Counted from the first letter of the stretch, positions 24,501 through 37,550 are shown. The stretch is DNA of 64,000 nucleotides from Polytrichum commune (GCA_950295325.1 OX485804.1:62898533-62962532), one strand, 5' to 3'. Made by a program: numbers and translations. The notes: generated by a model not told the origin, from the sequence alone.

Positions 24501-27500
24501 ATCATCTCGTTTTTCAGCACAGACTGGTCTTCCCCCTCCGTTAGGTACCAATATCCAGACACGAGCGCAATTCCTACTACAGTTGTAGTGATTGGATAGC
24601 CTTCCAAGAAATGAACCGCCCCACAATTTTTTTAATCGTCTTTTGTATCTCAATCAAGATGGTGGTTGGACCTCCAACAAGGCATGCTTAAGTTTACTGG
24701 TACCCCTGGTCTTTATCCCAATCATCTTGCTCTTGCAATGCTGCTGCTACAGAAATTTCTGTCGAATAGTAGAGTTAAGTGTAAAGTCTTGGCTAAAATG
24801 TGACTTTAAGAGCATATTCATAAAGTCACCCAAGTTTATTCAAGGTTTAAATTAACATGCTCAAAAGAGTGGTGTCAGGCTATTCAAAACCGGCTTTCTA
24901 GCTTGTCATACTGCGATGGGTGGGCCAAGGTAGCCTTGCATAGGTAGATGGAGATTTCGGGTGATGGGTCCCATGGGCAAGACCCTATTTAAGATCTTCA
25001 ATTTCCCTAAAAAATTTTGGGATGGCATGAAGAGGTCCAAGGAGTCCTCAACCAACTTTCAAAATTAGGCTCCGACACACGACGAGCTAATGAGCTCTCA
25101 ACAGATAATTTTGGCTTAAAACCAACAGTCCCTTTATGCATAACTTTCTTTGACTTTCTAAGTTAGCCTAGAGCTATGCTAGTTTTAGAAACATATTTCT
25201 AATTCTAGTGTTTTTCTAGGGTCAAGAATCTGCATGGGGAATATGAAGTATTAAAGCATTGGATGTGTGCGTTGAGTGCAGAAGGAGCTGGACTTCCAGA
25301 GCTAAGTAAGAGAGTAGCAGCTGTGACTACAGCTCCTTGCTTTGCAGTCATGCTGGCATTCTCTTCGCCTCTCACTTTGGTGAGGGTTCTCTAGGCAGGT
25401 GGCGGATTCCAAGTGGCGATTGTTGTATGGTGCATCTGTGTTGCTTGGACTCATGAAAACAATGAATGTCACTAGTTAGACATAATAGAGGTATCCTTTA
25501 ACTCAACAGGATTTTGGTCGGGAAGTGGCCAGTTTGCACACATTAGAGTTATCCTTGAGGTCTTTCAAATACTTGTGGTTTGGTAGGAAGTTTTGGCCCA
25601 CATTTGACATTTTATTATGTTCAAGGAGTATTTGAGTGGTGTTGGAATCCTCAAGTTTAGTGAAATGAAGGGGAGGCTTTTGACTTTGGTCAAAAGATGG
25701 TTATATAAAAATGAAATCTCATGACAAACCTTTGAAGGCACCTCAAAAGATGTTCTCAAAAGTTAGGTAAGGAGTTTGTTTTAATATGGCCGTCTTTTGG
25801 CCAAAGTCAAACCCCTCTCCTTCATCTTACTAAAATTGAGGGCTCTGACTCCACTTGGAACACTCCTTAAACATCATAAAATTTCAAAAGTGGACCAACA
25901 CTCCCTACCAAAGCATAAATTTTTGAGGGCCTTCTAAAGGATACCTCTAATACCTTCCATGTCAGGTAAGTTCTCAGTGCATGGTTGGAGGTTTGAACAA
26001 AGGACATTCTAGTATCTCTTCATTGAGGGTCAAACTCATTTTGGAATGTGAAGAGGTGCTCAAATGAGTTTGGCCCTCAATGAACTTCACCAAATAGTTT
26101 GTCCTTCGTTCAATTTCAAGCATGCACCACAAGTGGAAAGAAATTATCAATTTTGTATGCAAAAACAATCAATGGGAAATCATAGGGACCAGCTCCTGAC
26201 AAAAAGTCCCATAGAGTTTATCAGCATAACTCTAGTAGCTTTTACACAGCAACCTCTCTTGTTATGTCCATCTTGTGCACGAGGTGGGTGATGCAGCATT
26301 ACGAAAAGTCATGTGACATGTCGCATGTTTATGGAATATCTCATATATTTGATGAATTTTCTTGGAATGTACTTAATTTATTATCAAAATAAATTTCTAG
26401 TACCCTATATTTATGCTCATTGTTTTAGAATACATTCTACACCTTCAGATTGTACTTCACCCTATATTTTTACCTTACAAAGAGTGACCTCCCCGGATGA
26501 TTGTACCAAAAGAAGTGTTGGATGTTCTTTCAGTGAAGTTGATGTTTAAGTTGGTTTTGTCACAGATACCATTTGATGGAGTCCTTGTAGAGGGATCAAA
26601 GATAGTGTCATGGGCAGCTCGTGACAGCAGTAAGCCAGGTCGAAAAACTGGTTCAAGGTGATCACTTACCCACAAAGTTTGTTCTTTCTCCTTGAGCTCA
26701 GGACTTGCAATTTAGGGTGCATGTGGTTGAATTAATGCCTACTTATATACGGCTCTCACAGGAATGCCTTCCAACATGAAATAGCGAGCTACACATAATT
26801 AATGTTCTTGTTTTTAGGCCATGGTGACCATCTGAATTTGGTCACCTCATATTCGAAGAAGCTCATGCAATGGTGACCATCCCACTTTGGTCACCTTCAT
26901 ATTTGAAGAAGCTCATTCGATGGTGACCATCTCACTTTGGTCACCTTCGTATTCGAAGAAGCTCATTTGATGGTGACCATCTCACTTTGGTCACCTTCAA
27001 ATTCGAAGAAGCTCATTCGATGGTGCCCAACTTGAAATGGTTAACATGGGCCAAAAACAAGAAGACATAAACATTAATCTCGTGTTGGTTGCCATGTTGA
27101 ATTGGCAAGCCCTCCTGTGTGAGTCCATCAAGGTAGATGTGCCTAATTCGGTTACTTATCTTGATCGGACACCTGTATTTGTGTGGTAAGTGGTAAGTGG
27201 TTTGGTGTGGTTCCAAGAATAGATCCCAACAAAAAATGTGTTAAAAAGAGATTGGACTGCATGCTCACAATATGTTATCCATTCTAGGCTCAATAGTGAA
27301 CATTATTGGTGGGATCTATATGACCATCTAAGGAGCACAAGAATCTTCACTTTGATAATCAATAAGGTATTTTTATGAGCTATGGAAAGTGGCTATGGCC
27401 TTGATTTGGATTTGCTAAGAATCTTGCACTAGTAGGAAAAAGTACCCAGGTAAGGCTCATCTACCTAATTACTTGTGTATCTAATCTGGTTGCAGTTTTT

Positions 27501-28649
27501 TGGTTTTTTGTGTCAAACAGGGAGTGTTGGGTGGTGCACTCGACTGAAGAGTACGCAAATGGAATTATCAATCAAGCAGGCTTGGGAAAGCCTTCAAGCG
27601 AGTTGCTCAATGCAGTGGCTAATGATTTGTTGACAGGCTTTCATACTGTGGTCCCAAATCTCCCTTCACCCAGCTACATGAAAGCACACCGCTGGTACGG
27701 AACCAATCTTCTTTCATTTCTTTTCTGCGTTAACCCTTTAAAGGTCAGATGATGTCCTCTGAAAACTGTGATGACTTAAAATGAAAGATTTGAATGCTCA
27801 GATGTTGTTGACATCAGAAGGGATGTGACTACAAATCACTCAAAAGTTTACATCCATACAGTTGGAAGCTAGATTGAACATATTGACATATTATCATGTA
27901 CGATATTTTGATTGTAAACATCTGTAATAAAAATTCATAGAAATGTGTGATTTAATGCAATTGTGTCCCCATGCTTAGAACTAATTTCTGCACAATATGC
28001 TTTGAAAGCAAGAAAAAAATACAATCATCATAGAAATGGCGGCTAAAAACACTAGGGGTTGCATAGAATTATACAGTGGCATTTCTACAAAGACTTGATT
28101 GTATTTGCATCCCAACTTTTAACTTATTTTTGTGTTAGGGAAATCTCAGCAGAAATGCTATGTTATTTCAATAAGGGTTATTTCTCTAAGAAGTGACCAA
28201 AAATGAAGTCACCAACCTACAAAACCTCAATCTCTTTGTCTCCAAAACCCGGTCAGGTCTTTTTGGATGTGTTAAGTATTACGAATCATTGGTTTTCTCA
28301 TAGGAAATGTCTAGCTACATTATCAACCTGCACCTCTATCCTGAGCCCTTGATTGCAAAGTCCTTGATAAAAAGCCCCTATCGAGGGTATTGTTGGTGAA
28401 TAAGAAGGGAAAAGCTTCACATGTAGAATTCCCCCACATCCAACTTGTAAAACACCTGAAATCTGCTCTTCTGGTTTTTTTTGCAGGGGTGGAGCTTTTC
28501 CAACAACTGCGATTGCACCTACAGAGAAGTGTATTGTGGATGATGAGAGGCGGATTGCTGTGTGCGGTGATTTCTGCGTGTCACCGCGCGTAGAGGGTGC
28601 AATACTGAGTGGGTTAGCTGCTGCTCATAGACTAGCCCACTTGTTGTAG
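21512..28649 (+). CDS. FAD/NAD(P)-binding oxidoreductase, renalase-like (amine-oxidase fold)
   Basis: Nine exons: 21512-21743, 22490-22589, 22833-23010, 23274-23343, 24359-24544, 25282-25379, 26566-26657, 27521-27694 and 28487-28649. All introns are GT-AG, the phases agree, and the sum is 1293 nt (430 residues). An N-terminal extension of about 60 residues rich in Ser, Arg and Pro looks like an organellar transit peptide. The Rossmann FAD motif VIGAGVAG spans the exon 1/2 junction. Next come FETGRGPGGRMSQR (the second FAD contact), FDHGAQYFT, KKRYVGVPGMNSICKAL, and near the C-terminus CGDFCVSPRVEGAILSG, the typical closing FAD-binding block of renalase-type flavoproteins. Plants have plastid-predicted relatives of this family; the substrate is not established. 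Introns 4 and 7 hold repeat copies. The protein looks intact. Confidence 0.92.
21852..21875. repeat. TAGGC pentamer microsatellite
   Basis: Four to five copies of GCTAG in intron 1 of the renalase-like gene. Confidence 0.7.
23811..24185 (+). repeat. Dispersed repeat family A, copy 2 (intron 4 of the renalase-like gene)
   Basis: Starts GGTAGACGGGTCTTAAATGG and matches copy 1 at 3571 over the first 170 bp. It then matches the inverted copy at 27040-27440 through TATTGAGCCTAGAATGGATA and CCAATCTCTTTT to GGAGCCACAACCAAACTACA. Confidence 0.75.
26821..27035. repeat. 50-bp tandem repeat, four units plus a partial, each with an 8-bp palindrome
   Basis: Units start at 26821, 26870, 26920, 26970 and 27020 (period 49-50). 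Each of the four full units contains GGTGACCA, eight bases, then TGGTCACC, followed by CGAAGAAGCTCAT (TGAAGAAGCTCAT in unit 2). The array lies in intron 7 of the renalase-like gene. Units 2-4 are nearly identical, so the expansion looks recent compared with the surrounding decayed repeats. Confidence 0.9.
27040..27440 (-). repeat. Dispersed repeat family A, copy 3 (inverted, intron 7 of the renalase-like gene)
   Basis: The reverse complement aligns with 23811-24185: AGCAAATCCAAATC, TAGCCACTTTCC, AAGTGAAGATTC and TTGAGCCTAGAATGGATA. With copy 2 it forms a widely spaced inverted pair inside one transcript. Confidence 0.75.
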
Positions 28650-29149
28650 AGATGAACTATTTACTTCTGTTATCCATCACTTCAACCAATTTGTAAACAG
28701 ACAAATTGGGGAACAATTCTCGCTTTTCTGATGTACCTTTGTGGGGACCATTCTGTGTCGATTGGAGAAGGATGTGTTCACAAGAAATTATGCAGCTGAG
28801 AGTTTGTCTGATATATAGGTGAATCCATGGTATCAATACTCATCAAACATCAATAAATGGTATGAAAATAACCTACCCGTGGGTATCAAAATTGTAATAC
28901 CCCTCAAAATATTGATATTTGGTGGGTATGTCAAGTGGGCGAATCTTTGTATGCCCGAGTTATCGTTTGGGTGGATACTATTCTCAACCATATGCATGCT
29001 AGGCCGATTTTTACCTATGTATGAAGGTCCTTGCATGTTATTGGAAACGAAAATACTGTCAAGTACCCATCAAAAAATGGTATCAAAGAAATGTGAAATT
29101 CTCTCCATGGATACCCGAATTGAATTAAAAAAAATGATACCAGTCCAAC
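28650..29149. other. 3' flank of the renalase-like gene
   Basis: Probably the 3' UTR followed by unique-looking AT-rich DNA. No gene recognised. Confidence 0.4.
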
Positions 29150-29525
29150 ACTAGTCTGTACCTCCCTTGGGACCTTGTCAAGAGTGAAGTTTGCTACCAC
29201 AACCAAAGTTTATGACAATGGGAGTCAACTGTCTCGAAGAATCAGTGTTGATGTCACCACTCTGCAGAAATTTGCAAGTGGAACTCATGATTTCCGTTCT
29301 GATAGCAGGAGCCACTAGATGATTATCTCCAGATAAAGTAAATTGACATCCACCTACTTTTTCATGAAAATTATTTCCAAAAGGCAAATACCATTCATCC
29401 TCTTTTTTAAGCTTGACGGATGGCAAAACATTGCAAACGGCAAGTGGCTGCATATACAACTGAGGGATTTCGAAAATCAAGACTATATTTGTATGTGGAG
29501 AGAAACTTAACCTCGCTATCACCAT
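29150..29525 (-). pseudogene. Possible relic of a pepsin-type (A1) aspartic protease
   Basis: The minus frame ends NFGCG-SKLHS, then a stop, then QGPKGGTD and another stop. Plant A1 proteases have an FGCG motif followed after a short Gly-containing stretch by DGxxGLG. The order and spacing here resemble that with glycine codons replaced by stops. The upstream part (CKFLQSGDINTDSS) is compatible but weak. No catalytic DTG/DSG is present in this fragment. This is a tentative call. Confidence 0.3.
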
Positions 29526-29689
29526 AGGAGACTCCTTGAATTGAAGCTCCTACATCAATCTGAAAGTTATTTCGAATGGTTGTATAACTTAAGTATGTCT
29601 TGATGGATTGGAACCCACAGAACTTTGACCATAAAGGTTTTGACTTGCCAAACTATCCTCGACATCTGAGCGAAGCTATGGCCAGTCAC

Positions 29690-30075
29690 TCAAGTCACTA
29701 GCACTATACCAAATATTGTATGTAGTGGCACCAATTCTATTTGTCTTGCTCAATATTAACTGTAAGTCACCCATGTAGTGTCACTAACACTAAATCTAAA
29801 CCTAACATTATTTTTCATTCCTTGTAAAAAAAGAAATTGGGCATTATAGGTTAACAACACTGTAATTACTATCACTTACTGTGTAATATTTTAATCCAAA
29901 CTTCAATCATCCATGACAATATTCTACTACGACGTTAGGGTGCAAAATACATCATAGTTATGAAGTTGGGTTGGCAATATTCAAAAGAAAGTGTCATTAG
30001 AAAAGTTATCACATTGACATAAAATACCATATGACAATGAATACAATCTTGAGTATGTAGAATTCCAACTGATAG
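29690..30075 (-). repeat. Dispersed repeat family B, copy 3
   Basis: Reverse complement of the 20480-21050 copy without the hairpin insertion. The ends read CACTAGCACTAT on the left and ATAGCACTAGT on the right and could be degraded inverted termini. Confidence 0.6.
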
Positions 30076-31370
30076 CACTAGTAAGTTGCTACCAATATTG
30101 TTATGCACTTGAGGACGTTTCTCCACTCAAACAATCTCTCATGGAAATAACAAAACGTAACATTAGTTAGATACATAGCAGTGTGAAGTGTGAAGGATTT
30201 TTTGAGGGTTTGGAAGTGCTTGATTTGGGGGGGCGGGGGGGGGGGTGCTCCCATGAGCCACCCACTGGGTGCCAAAATCCCAAAGTTTAGGAAAATGTCT
30301 ATGAAATTTGTTGACTCATGGCAGTAAATGAAGGTTTCACAAGTTTGGGGTGATGATTTCATGCCACTTTGCTCCGCCAATTCAATGTAGTGATAATAAA
30401 AAATTGGGTGTGCGAAATTGCAAAGTTTGCTAGTGAGGCGCCACCCAAAGCTTGTTGGTGTTGAAGTTGGAGGCAGGAGAGGTTGGTGTTGAAATTGGTG
30501 GTGGGAGAGGCCGGCGTGAAGGCCGTAGTTTCTACTAGCTAGCCGGCACCTTCAATGGCGGGAGGTGGGTTTGTTGGGCCCCATTATGGGGGTATCTAGC
30601 TCACTAGCTCGCTCCCTCACCCTAGCCTCGTTGGGTCCACCACATGTGGTAGGTCCACCCCGCCCTGGTTGCGCTCCGCCCACCCCTTGTGGGGTAGCCT
30701 TAAAAACCCATTATTTTGGCAATAGGGTTATTAGCTCATGAGAGCTATGAACATTAATGATATGATTTCAACATATAAGTCATCGAGGGAATAGGTAGCG
30801 TCCTCATCATCTTAGTGATGCAAATTGGAGGTTTATAGTCTAATACTTTCAAGCTTTCATTCTAGTGAATCCACTACTTGGTTCTTGTATTTGAATCACT
30901 TTACTTCATAGACCAACAATTTTGTGTTTGAGTTTGGATTACCAAAATGTATATATAAGCTATAGTTTCCAACATGTAAGAGCTTTACTTTAGTACATTT
31001 GCAAACTTTCAAACTTTTGAGTTGTTTCTATGTGCAAGATTCTAAATATGATTGAATTGTGATAGGGACGATAGAGGGCTCCAAAATAGATGGTGTAGAC
31101 AACAATGTTTGAGCGGGTGACAATTGTTGATGTTCGATCTTGGAGATTAGTTTGTAGTTCACAAAGAAGATTCTACTACCCTACTACGAATTAAAGTGCA
31201 AAGAGCCCAACCTTCCTTCAGGTCAAAGAATGATATGGTTGATTGGTTCTTGGTCTATTCACACAAGTGCATATTTTGTGAGTTAAATCAAGAGTTCTTA
31301 CCCTTGGATATGATTATTGAACATCTCTGCCAATTGCACTAGCATGCTACAACCAACAGATGTGGTCCAA
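30076..31370. other. Intergenic, no gene seen
   Basis: Holds a G-rich run broken by one C at about 30227-30245 (a possible quadruplex on the plus strand) and a GC-richer patch at 30430-30700 with no frame of note. Confidence 0.5.
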
Positions 31371-31760
31371 TGAATGGGGAGAAATGATTGCTAGTTACAA
31401 ATGAACCATTTGAGTTTGAGAAGTATCTAGGTGAAACTATGGAACATATCTCAAATTAGATAATAAAGAAAGAAAATTGTTAAATAGACCACACACTGGT
31501 TAAAATGACCACAGTCAATATGAAAGATGTCCACTAAGCTTTGACTTTGTCGTCCAAATTGGCCAAGTTTATTAATTCTAACACAAAGTTGATGCCTTGC
31601 TCCTCTTCATATGTGTGATGCAAAATCAAATTTTGACAGGCATGTGATCGCAAAACACTTCTATGTGGACATTTTAACAAATTACATGATCAATTTAACA
31701 ATTTTCTAAAAAAAACAAAAAGTTCACAATGTGTATATGGTTGGACTTGGAAACACTAGG
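31371..31760 (+). repeat. Dispersed repeat family D, copy 2, split by a MITE
   Basis: Shares its two outer blocks with 16305-16490. The middle is occupied by MITE family C at 31471-31707, so family D is older than that insertion. Confidence 0.65.
31471..31707 (+). mobile_element. MITE family C, copy 2, 237 bp, nested
   Basis: Ends AGAAAATTGTTAAAT and ATTTAACAATTTTCT are inverted copies. The whole length aligns with the reverse complement of 6955-7173 (GACCACACACTGGTTAAAA, AGCTTTGACTTTGTCGTCCA, CAAATTTTGACAGG). No ORF. Confidence 0.8.
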
Positions 31761-34254
31761 ATTCAAAGAACACTAACATTTATTTCCATAATTAGTCAAA
31801 AATCACCCCAAAATCACTAAACACTACATACTAAACACCACAACTAGAAATTTTCCTAAATACTCATGTAATCATTCAAAGACCATTCAAATACATTGAT
31901 GTAATCATTCCCTCGTGGATTTTTAGTGCATGGAGTTACATTAGCAAATTGGACATGATCATACAAGGAGGTTGTTGCAATACAAGTTAAGACAAGGCCT
32001 TCAACACAAACTTCCAAATTGTAGCTATGGAGCCAACTATTGCTCTATCATTATTCAAATCTATTCTAGAGATAAATGCCACTATTAAAGAGGAAGACAA
32101 CAACATCACATACCAAAATGAAGTACATCCATCTGTATCCAACATTATGCTCTAATAAGTTGACGAATCTAGTATTGCTCAAACACTCAAGACTATCAAG
32201 ATGAAGCAACTAATACGAAAACCCATGTATTTAGCACAAAAATCCAAACCTGGTGGCAAGGCACACGTGGGGTTTTGTGCTTGGCTCACATGTCTATTAA
32301 TGGATTTTAGGTCAACATGAGTTTAGGAACTAATAGAATTTTTTGTTGGTATGCTTTTATTTTTTGATCGAGATTAGTGCATGTGCTTAGTTGCAAATTG
32401 ACATGCCAACAAGACTTGCCCAAGGCACGTTCTCTCTCATGTTTATCTTTTTATGGACACAAGTGAGTTGCGTACTCATTTCTTATTTCTCTTGATTTCG
32501 GCTTTGCATAATATCACTATCTAAAATTCAACGTATCCCTTTGTATTTACCAACACTTTCGTGTCACATGCCTTGAAAGTTTTTAATCTTCACTCCCTCA
32601 CAATTTGAATTATTCACTAATGAAATAGAGAGCCATGTACAGTAATATCATGGAGAATGCTTCACCCGAGCTTATTAGGGTGAATTTGTTGGTAAGAGAG
32701 AATAAGCAATGTATAGTTCAAAACTTATCCAACTTCTTGACCCCACCCAACCTGCAATGACCGTTGAATAATGTTATATACCCCGCTAAATTTTCATCTA
32801 CATTTGTCCTTATTTCCACCATAGTCTCAAGGGCGAGTAGCATGCATGGGAACTCACCCTTAGTGAGTTAGGTTCCATGCTTGGTACAACCATAGTTTCC
32901 AATCCCTTCTCTAGTAAATATTATTGTACCAACATGAATGGTTTTCACAATGGTTCTAGAAGTGTCGGAATAGATGAGTGTCAAACGAGATGAGATTGTG
33001 GCTAAAAGCTTGCAAGCGCATGCTGCACTACTGCAAAAAAATTTGTTCTGCTATGACACAAGATGAGTAGTGCAAGAAAGCCTTTAGATCAACTCAAAAT
33101 CCAACAAAATGTAGTATCCCTACTCTGGTTGCATCTAACTTAAAGCACATCATCTTTCAGAATGGGATGGAAACCTAACATATGCGGCAACTCTGACATA
33201 AATTTACAAAGAGAGAATGAGAGATATTATATTTTCTTCTTGCCCTGTCAACTGCAAAGTGATAATATATGCTACAGATGATTGGAATGATTTGAAGATA
33301 TGCATGTTTGAGTCATCCATCCATGAGGCTCACTCCACCTTTTACAGAAAATTAAGGATCTGCTAGAAATTGGAAATGGTATGTGACATGAATCAATCAA
33401 AGCAAGAATACGAAGTTATTTATATGTTAATCTTGAGCTCAATTTAACAGCTCGAACTTGCAATTTTCAGGAGTTCTATACTTGGAGTTGCCAAGCTTTC
33501 ATCCAGAGCTTGAACTCCGAAAATAGTTTGAGCAAGTGTAAAGTGGCCTTGCTCAAAGTGAGATATCGAGGGGGGCACAATATGAGATGAAGGAACATTC
33601 TTGACAAGCCAAAGATTGCTGCAATGTCCATTGGCTTAAGGCCCAGAAAAGGAGAACACGAGCTCTCGACAATTCCTAAAGTACCTCCATGAGGGTTTTG
33701 ACCAAGCACTAGGCGTAGTCATTCCACATGCAATCCATCAACACACTTTTGGAAGCCCGGTAAGAAGTTCAAGAACTCACATTGAGAGCTCATACGTATA
33801 TAGATTTGAGCAAACAAGCATGCGTACGAGACTCCCAAACCATGAGAAGCTCCTTTCTTCGAGCTCTACTGTAAAGGGGCCTCAGGTTTCAATGCATCAG
33901 ACCTTTGAAGAGATGAAGTAGGGCAGTGTAGACACTGGAGGCATTTTATTTAATGATTCAACAACTATTTGGATGTTTTTATTGCTTCAAAGGCATGAGC
34001 CATCTGTGGCATCACAGGAAATCCCATACCAAGCACACACATCAGATCGCCTGAAGAGACTACTAATTCACATCACATCTCTGAAATTAAATTTCAGTTG
34101 AAGGGGCAAACTCCACTGCAAACCCAAATCGCTTCAATGCTGTGCCCCAAGATGGACAAAATTTGTACATTCTTATGTTCTCTCATTTGACTGTCTATTT
34201 ATAAAAGGAATTGCAAACTCAAGAATGGTGATCTTGAGTCACTCTACCTGAATT
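31761..34254. other. Intergenic plus RPN9 3' flank, no further gene seen
   Basis: The right portion (roughly 33.9-34.25 kb) probably includes the RPN9 3' UTR. The 77-codon minus frame at 33476-33709 has no recognisable domain. Confidence 0.45.
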
Positions 34255-37200
34255 CTAAGCAGCTATGAGATCTGGTGTTTCTGCTTCAACAGCTAACAAT
34301 GTTGTATGCACCTTCTGCAGCCAATTGTCTAGCCTGTCTTTCAACGCAGTAATCTGAGGAATCCCCAAAACTCGTGGCTGTACCCATGACACACGGACAG
34401 TTCCATCAACTTGATCAATCACCCCCTCGATGAGATGTACCTGCAATACCAAAGCATCCTCTATTAAAAATGAATGTCTATTTAAGACATGAACTTGAAG
34501 ATCAATGATAGACCTTGCAATACAAAAGAAAACATGCTGAGAGTAGAATCATACAGATAGACTTTTGATGAGCAGATGCTCCACTTCGTCCATAGAGAGC
34601 TGTGTCTTTTCAGCAATCAAACTGAGAGAAATAGTTCTCTCCTCAGATGGGCGGCTGCAAATCAATCAGTAAATCAGTGATAGTGAGCAAGGTGAACTGA
34701 TAAAATAACAGAAAGACGAATTTAGATGTATGGAGAAGGCAAAAAGGGTATTGAGAAGTTGTTGGGGAAAGTTTCAGAACAACATTTAAATAGATAAACT
34801 ACCTAGTGCAAATCAAAATAACTTACATATCTTGCAGACCTCCCAAGTAAAAAGGTCATCATTTGAAGAACATCTCTTCATCAAATTAATTGCTCATTGA
34901 TCATTTTAGATGTTTGTGGAACTTTACCTGAATATCAATTCCATAAGACACAGAATGTTGATCTTCTCCCAGAGTTTCTTCTCATTCTCAATAAGTGCAG
35001 GTTGAGCTGTCAGTTGAGCTTGATATTTACTACAGAGCTCTTTATACTTGGCTAGATCTCCAGCATTGAAAGCTTGCAAGATGAAGTACAACCATTCAAC
35101 ATTTGTCCCCATCAAACTCTTAACCTGCACATCACACAGTAATAGAACCACATGTAAGCAACCAAACAAAAGCAATGTATCATCTAAAAAATGACACAAT
35201 TCAATATTGATAGTATTTAAATACATCCTTGCAATAGCCAACAACATTCAGAAGAGGGGAAGAACATGCTCTTAAGAGCCATTAAAGATCCACCTAAATC
35301 AAAACACTACTATCCCATGCCTCCTACCATAGACCATTCCTGAATCCTTAAACTACATACACAGAACACAAACCAGGAAGATGTACCAGATGGCCCATAG
35401 AGGAGCAAATCAACCTACAATATAAGAATTTTCTGCTCCCACACCCTAAACAGATTCCTTAACATTAAATCAGAAGTCTCATGGGACACCACGCATATAA
35501 CACTTATAACAAAGCCCAGTTGCGTTGATGATAATAATGACCACGTTAAACAGAAGCTCCAGAGGAGAGGTGGGTGGCAAATGACACCCAGAATACCAGC
35601 AATACAGTGTGCAGATGAGGCAAGATGTATTACAATAGGGTGAGCAAGAAGCTCTCCAAAGTTGTAGATGTTCTCCCCCAACAAAGCTGCCAATGAAAGA
35701 TCAAATGCAATATCCTGAAACATGACAGGTCACACATTAGTATATGACACACAAAAATATTTCTACAAGCTACTTTCTATATAAAATACAAAATTTAGGT
35801 CTGAGAAACTCCTCACACAATACAATATTTAGATATTCCTGATCATCCAGCATTGTAAAGAACATGTCCTGACCCGTTCAGTTATAGTGCATACACTGCC
35901 TACTCTTTTGTATGAAATATTCACTTGTGAAGCGTCATGACCGGGCTCAATCAAGAGCATGAATGACTTCCTTAGTAGAATTTAGGTTTTCAGCTGATCC
36001 TTCCTCTCCACCAGGCATGAATGAGGTCATAATAAATCCAGTCCGATCTAATCTCTAAGGTGAAGTGATCAAACAAAGAGAAAATGGAGGTCAGAGTATG
36101 TCAGAAGAAAAATAATCGTGAGGAAAGAGATTAGTCCGGAATAGGGGAAGAGTGACAGGAGAGAATGACCAGTTTGAAGTCTTCTGACAAAGTCTCCACC
36201 GAGGTATAAGCTAAATATAGCAATGCGCTCTTGTAGAACTCGGCAAATTCTTGTCGGGACTTGTGGTACTGTGAGGAGACCCAATGCACACTCCCATGAA
36301 CTGATGGATCAACATCAGTCATGTTATCCAATGTGGTTCTCCCTTCTTCTAACAATTTTTTGCATTCCTGTTGCTCCCCACACTGCAGCTTCAATGCAGC
36401 AATCTGCATTTTCACATAAACTATGGGCTCTTCCACACGTCTCTCCCCTGAGCTCCGAAGCTTGTCAATGACATCCTCCAGATACTTAATGGCAGCATCC
36501 TTCTCAGGATACTGCTTGGATATTATGACAGCAAAGTGCGCCAGCTTCAAAAGATTGATCTTGGTCTCAAAGTCTCGAATGAAGTTGTGGTAAAGCTGTA
36601 CAAGAGCATCTCCAGCCTACAGACAAACAATCGCATATGCCCAATCAATTCCGCAAATTTCTTCTCAAACCCCGCACACAAATAGCAACCAATTTGCACC
36701 AAAAACCTAAACTCCAATTCTCACCAAGTAGCTCACCCGCACATCCAGTATGATTCTTCATCATTGTAAGACTACTCCGGCCACGCTACTGTTCATAATG
36801 CTGATTACCAACTCCACATGAAATAACAGAACGCAACATGCAGAATGGGATATGACATACTCCTTCTCAAAGCCCAAGCAATAACCCTAAGTACACAAAT
36901 GGCGATCAATTTGCACCAAAACCTAAACTCCAATTCTCCACCAAGTAGCTCCCCCGCACATCCAGTATGATTCTTCAACATCGCAAGACTAATCCAACCA
37001 TGATGCATCCAGAGAGGGCTCGATATAATTAACTATAAATCCAAGCTACTGTTGATGATGATGCTGATTACGAACTCCACATCAAACCGTGGCACGGCAA
37101 GGATGGGAAACGGGAAAGTGACATACTTCTTTTCAAACCCCGAACACTAACCCTAGGTACACAAATAGCAATCAATTTGCACCAAAAATCTAAACTCCGA

Positions 37201-37550
37201 TTCTCGCACCAAGTAGCTCCCACGCACACCTAATATGATTATTGTTCATCGTCATCACAAGACTACTCCAACCATGATGCTTCCAGAGAGGATTCAATAT
37301 GGTTAACCCTAAATCCAAGCTACCGTCGATGATGATGATTACGAACTCCACACAAATTAAAACCGCGGCACGGCAAGCATGGAAAAGGGATATGGCATAC
37401 CTGGAAGACGGCGAGAGCCACAAACTGATCAAGCTTCTGCGTGAGCTGGTGCCACAGCTTGCGCTCGTACAAATCTGCCATGCTGCTATACCAGTCGGCG
37501 AGCTCGGGGTGCGCCACCCTCTGACTCTCCAAGTACCTCAATGCCGCCAT
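34255..37550 (-). CDS. RPN9: 26S proteasome regulatory particle non-ATPase subunit RPN9 (PSMD13)
   Basis: Six exons on the minus strand: 37550-37401, 36616-36170, 35714-35634, 35124-34928, 34654-34555 and 34440-34255. All introns are GT-AG and phases agree, giving 1161 nt and 386 residues, which I recall as the size of the Arabidopsis protein. The start MAALRYLESQR and ELADWYSSMADLYERKLWHQLT are hallmark plant RPN9 text. The middle is helical repeat, and SEERTISLSLIAEKTQLSMDEVEHLLIKSL is the winged-helix PCI domain. The C-terminus DGTVRVSWVQPRVL is the conserved PCI tail. RPN9 is a lid subunit that stabilises assembly of the 19S regulatory particle with RPN10 nearby. All parts look intact; introns are 92-553 bp except the first (784 bp). 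Confidence 0.97.

Noticed and set aside
26821-27035. Regular palindromic units considered as a CRISPR array
   Set aside because: Units are contiguous 50-bp tandem copies without unique spacers, in a plant intron.
29178-29525. 115-codon minus frame as an intact gene
   Set aside because: No start-region support and stops follow directly after the protease-like motif; kept only as a tentative relic.
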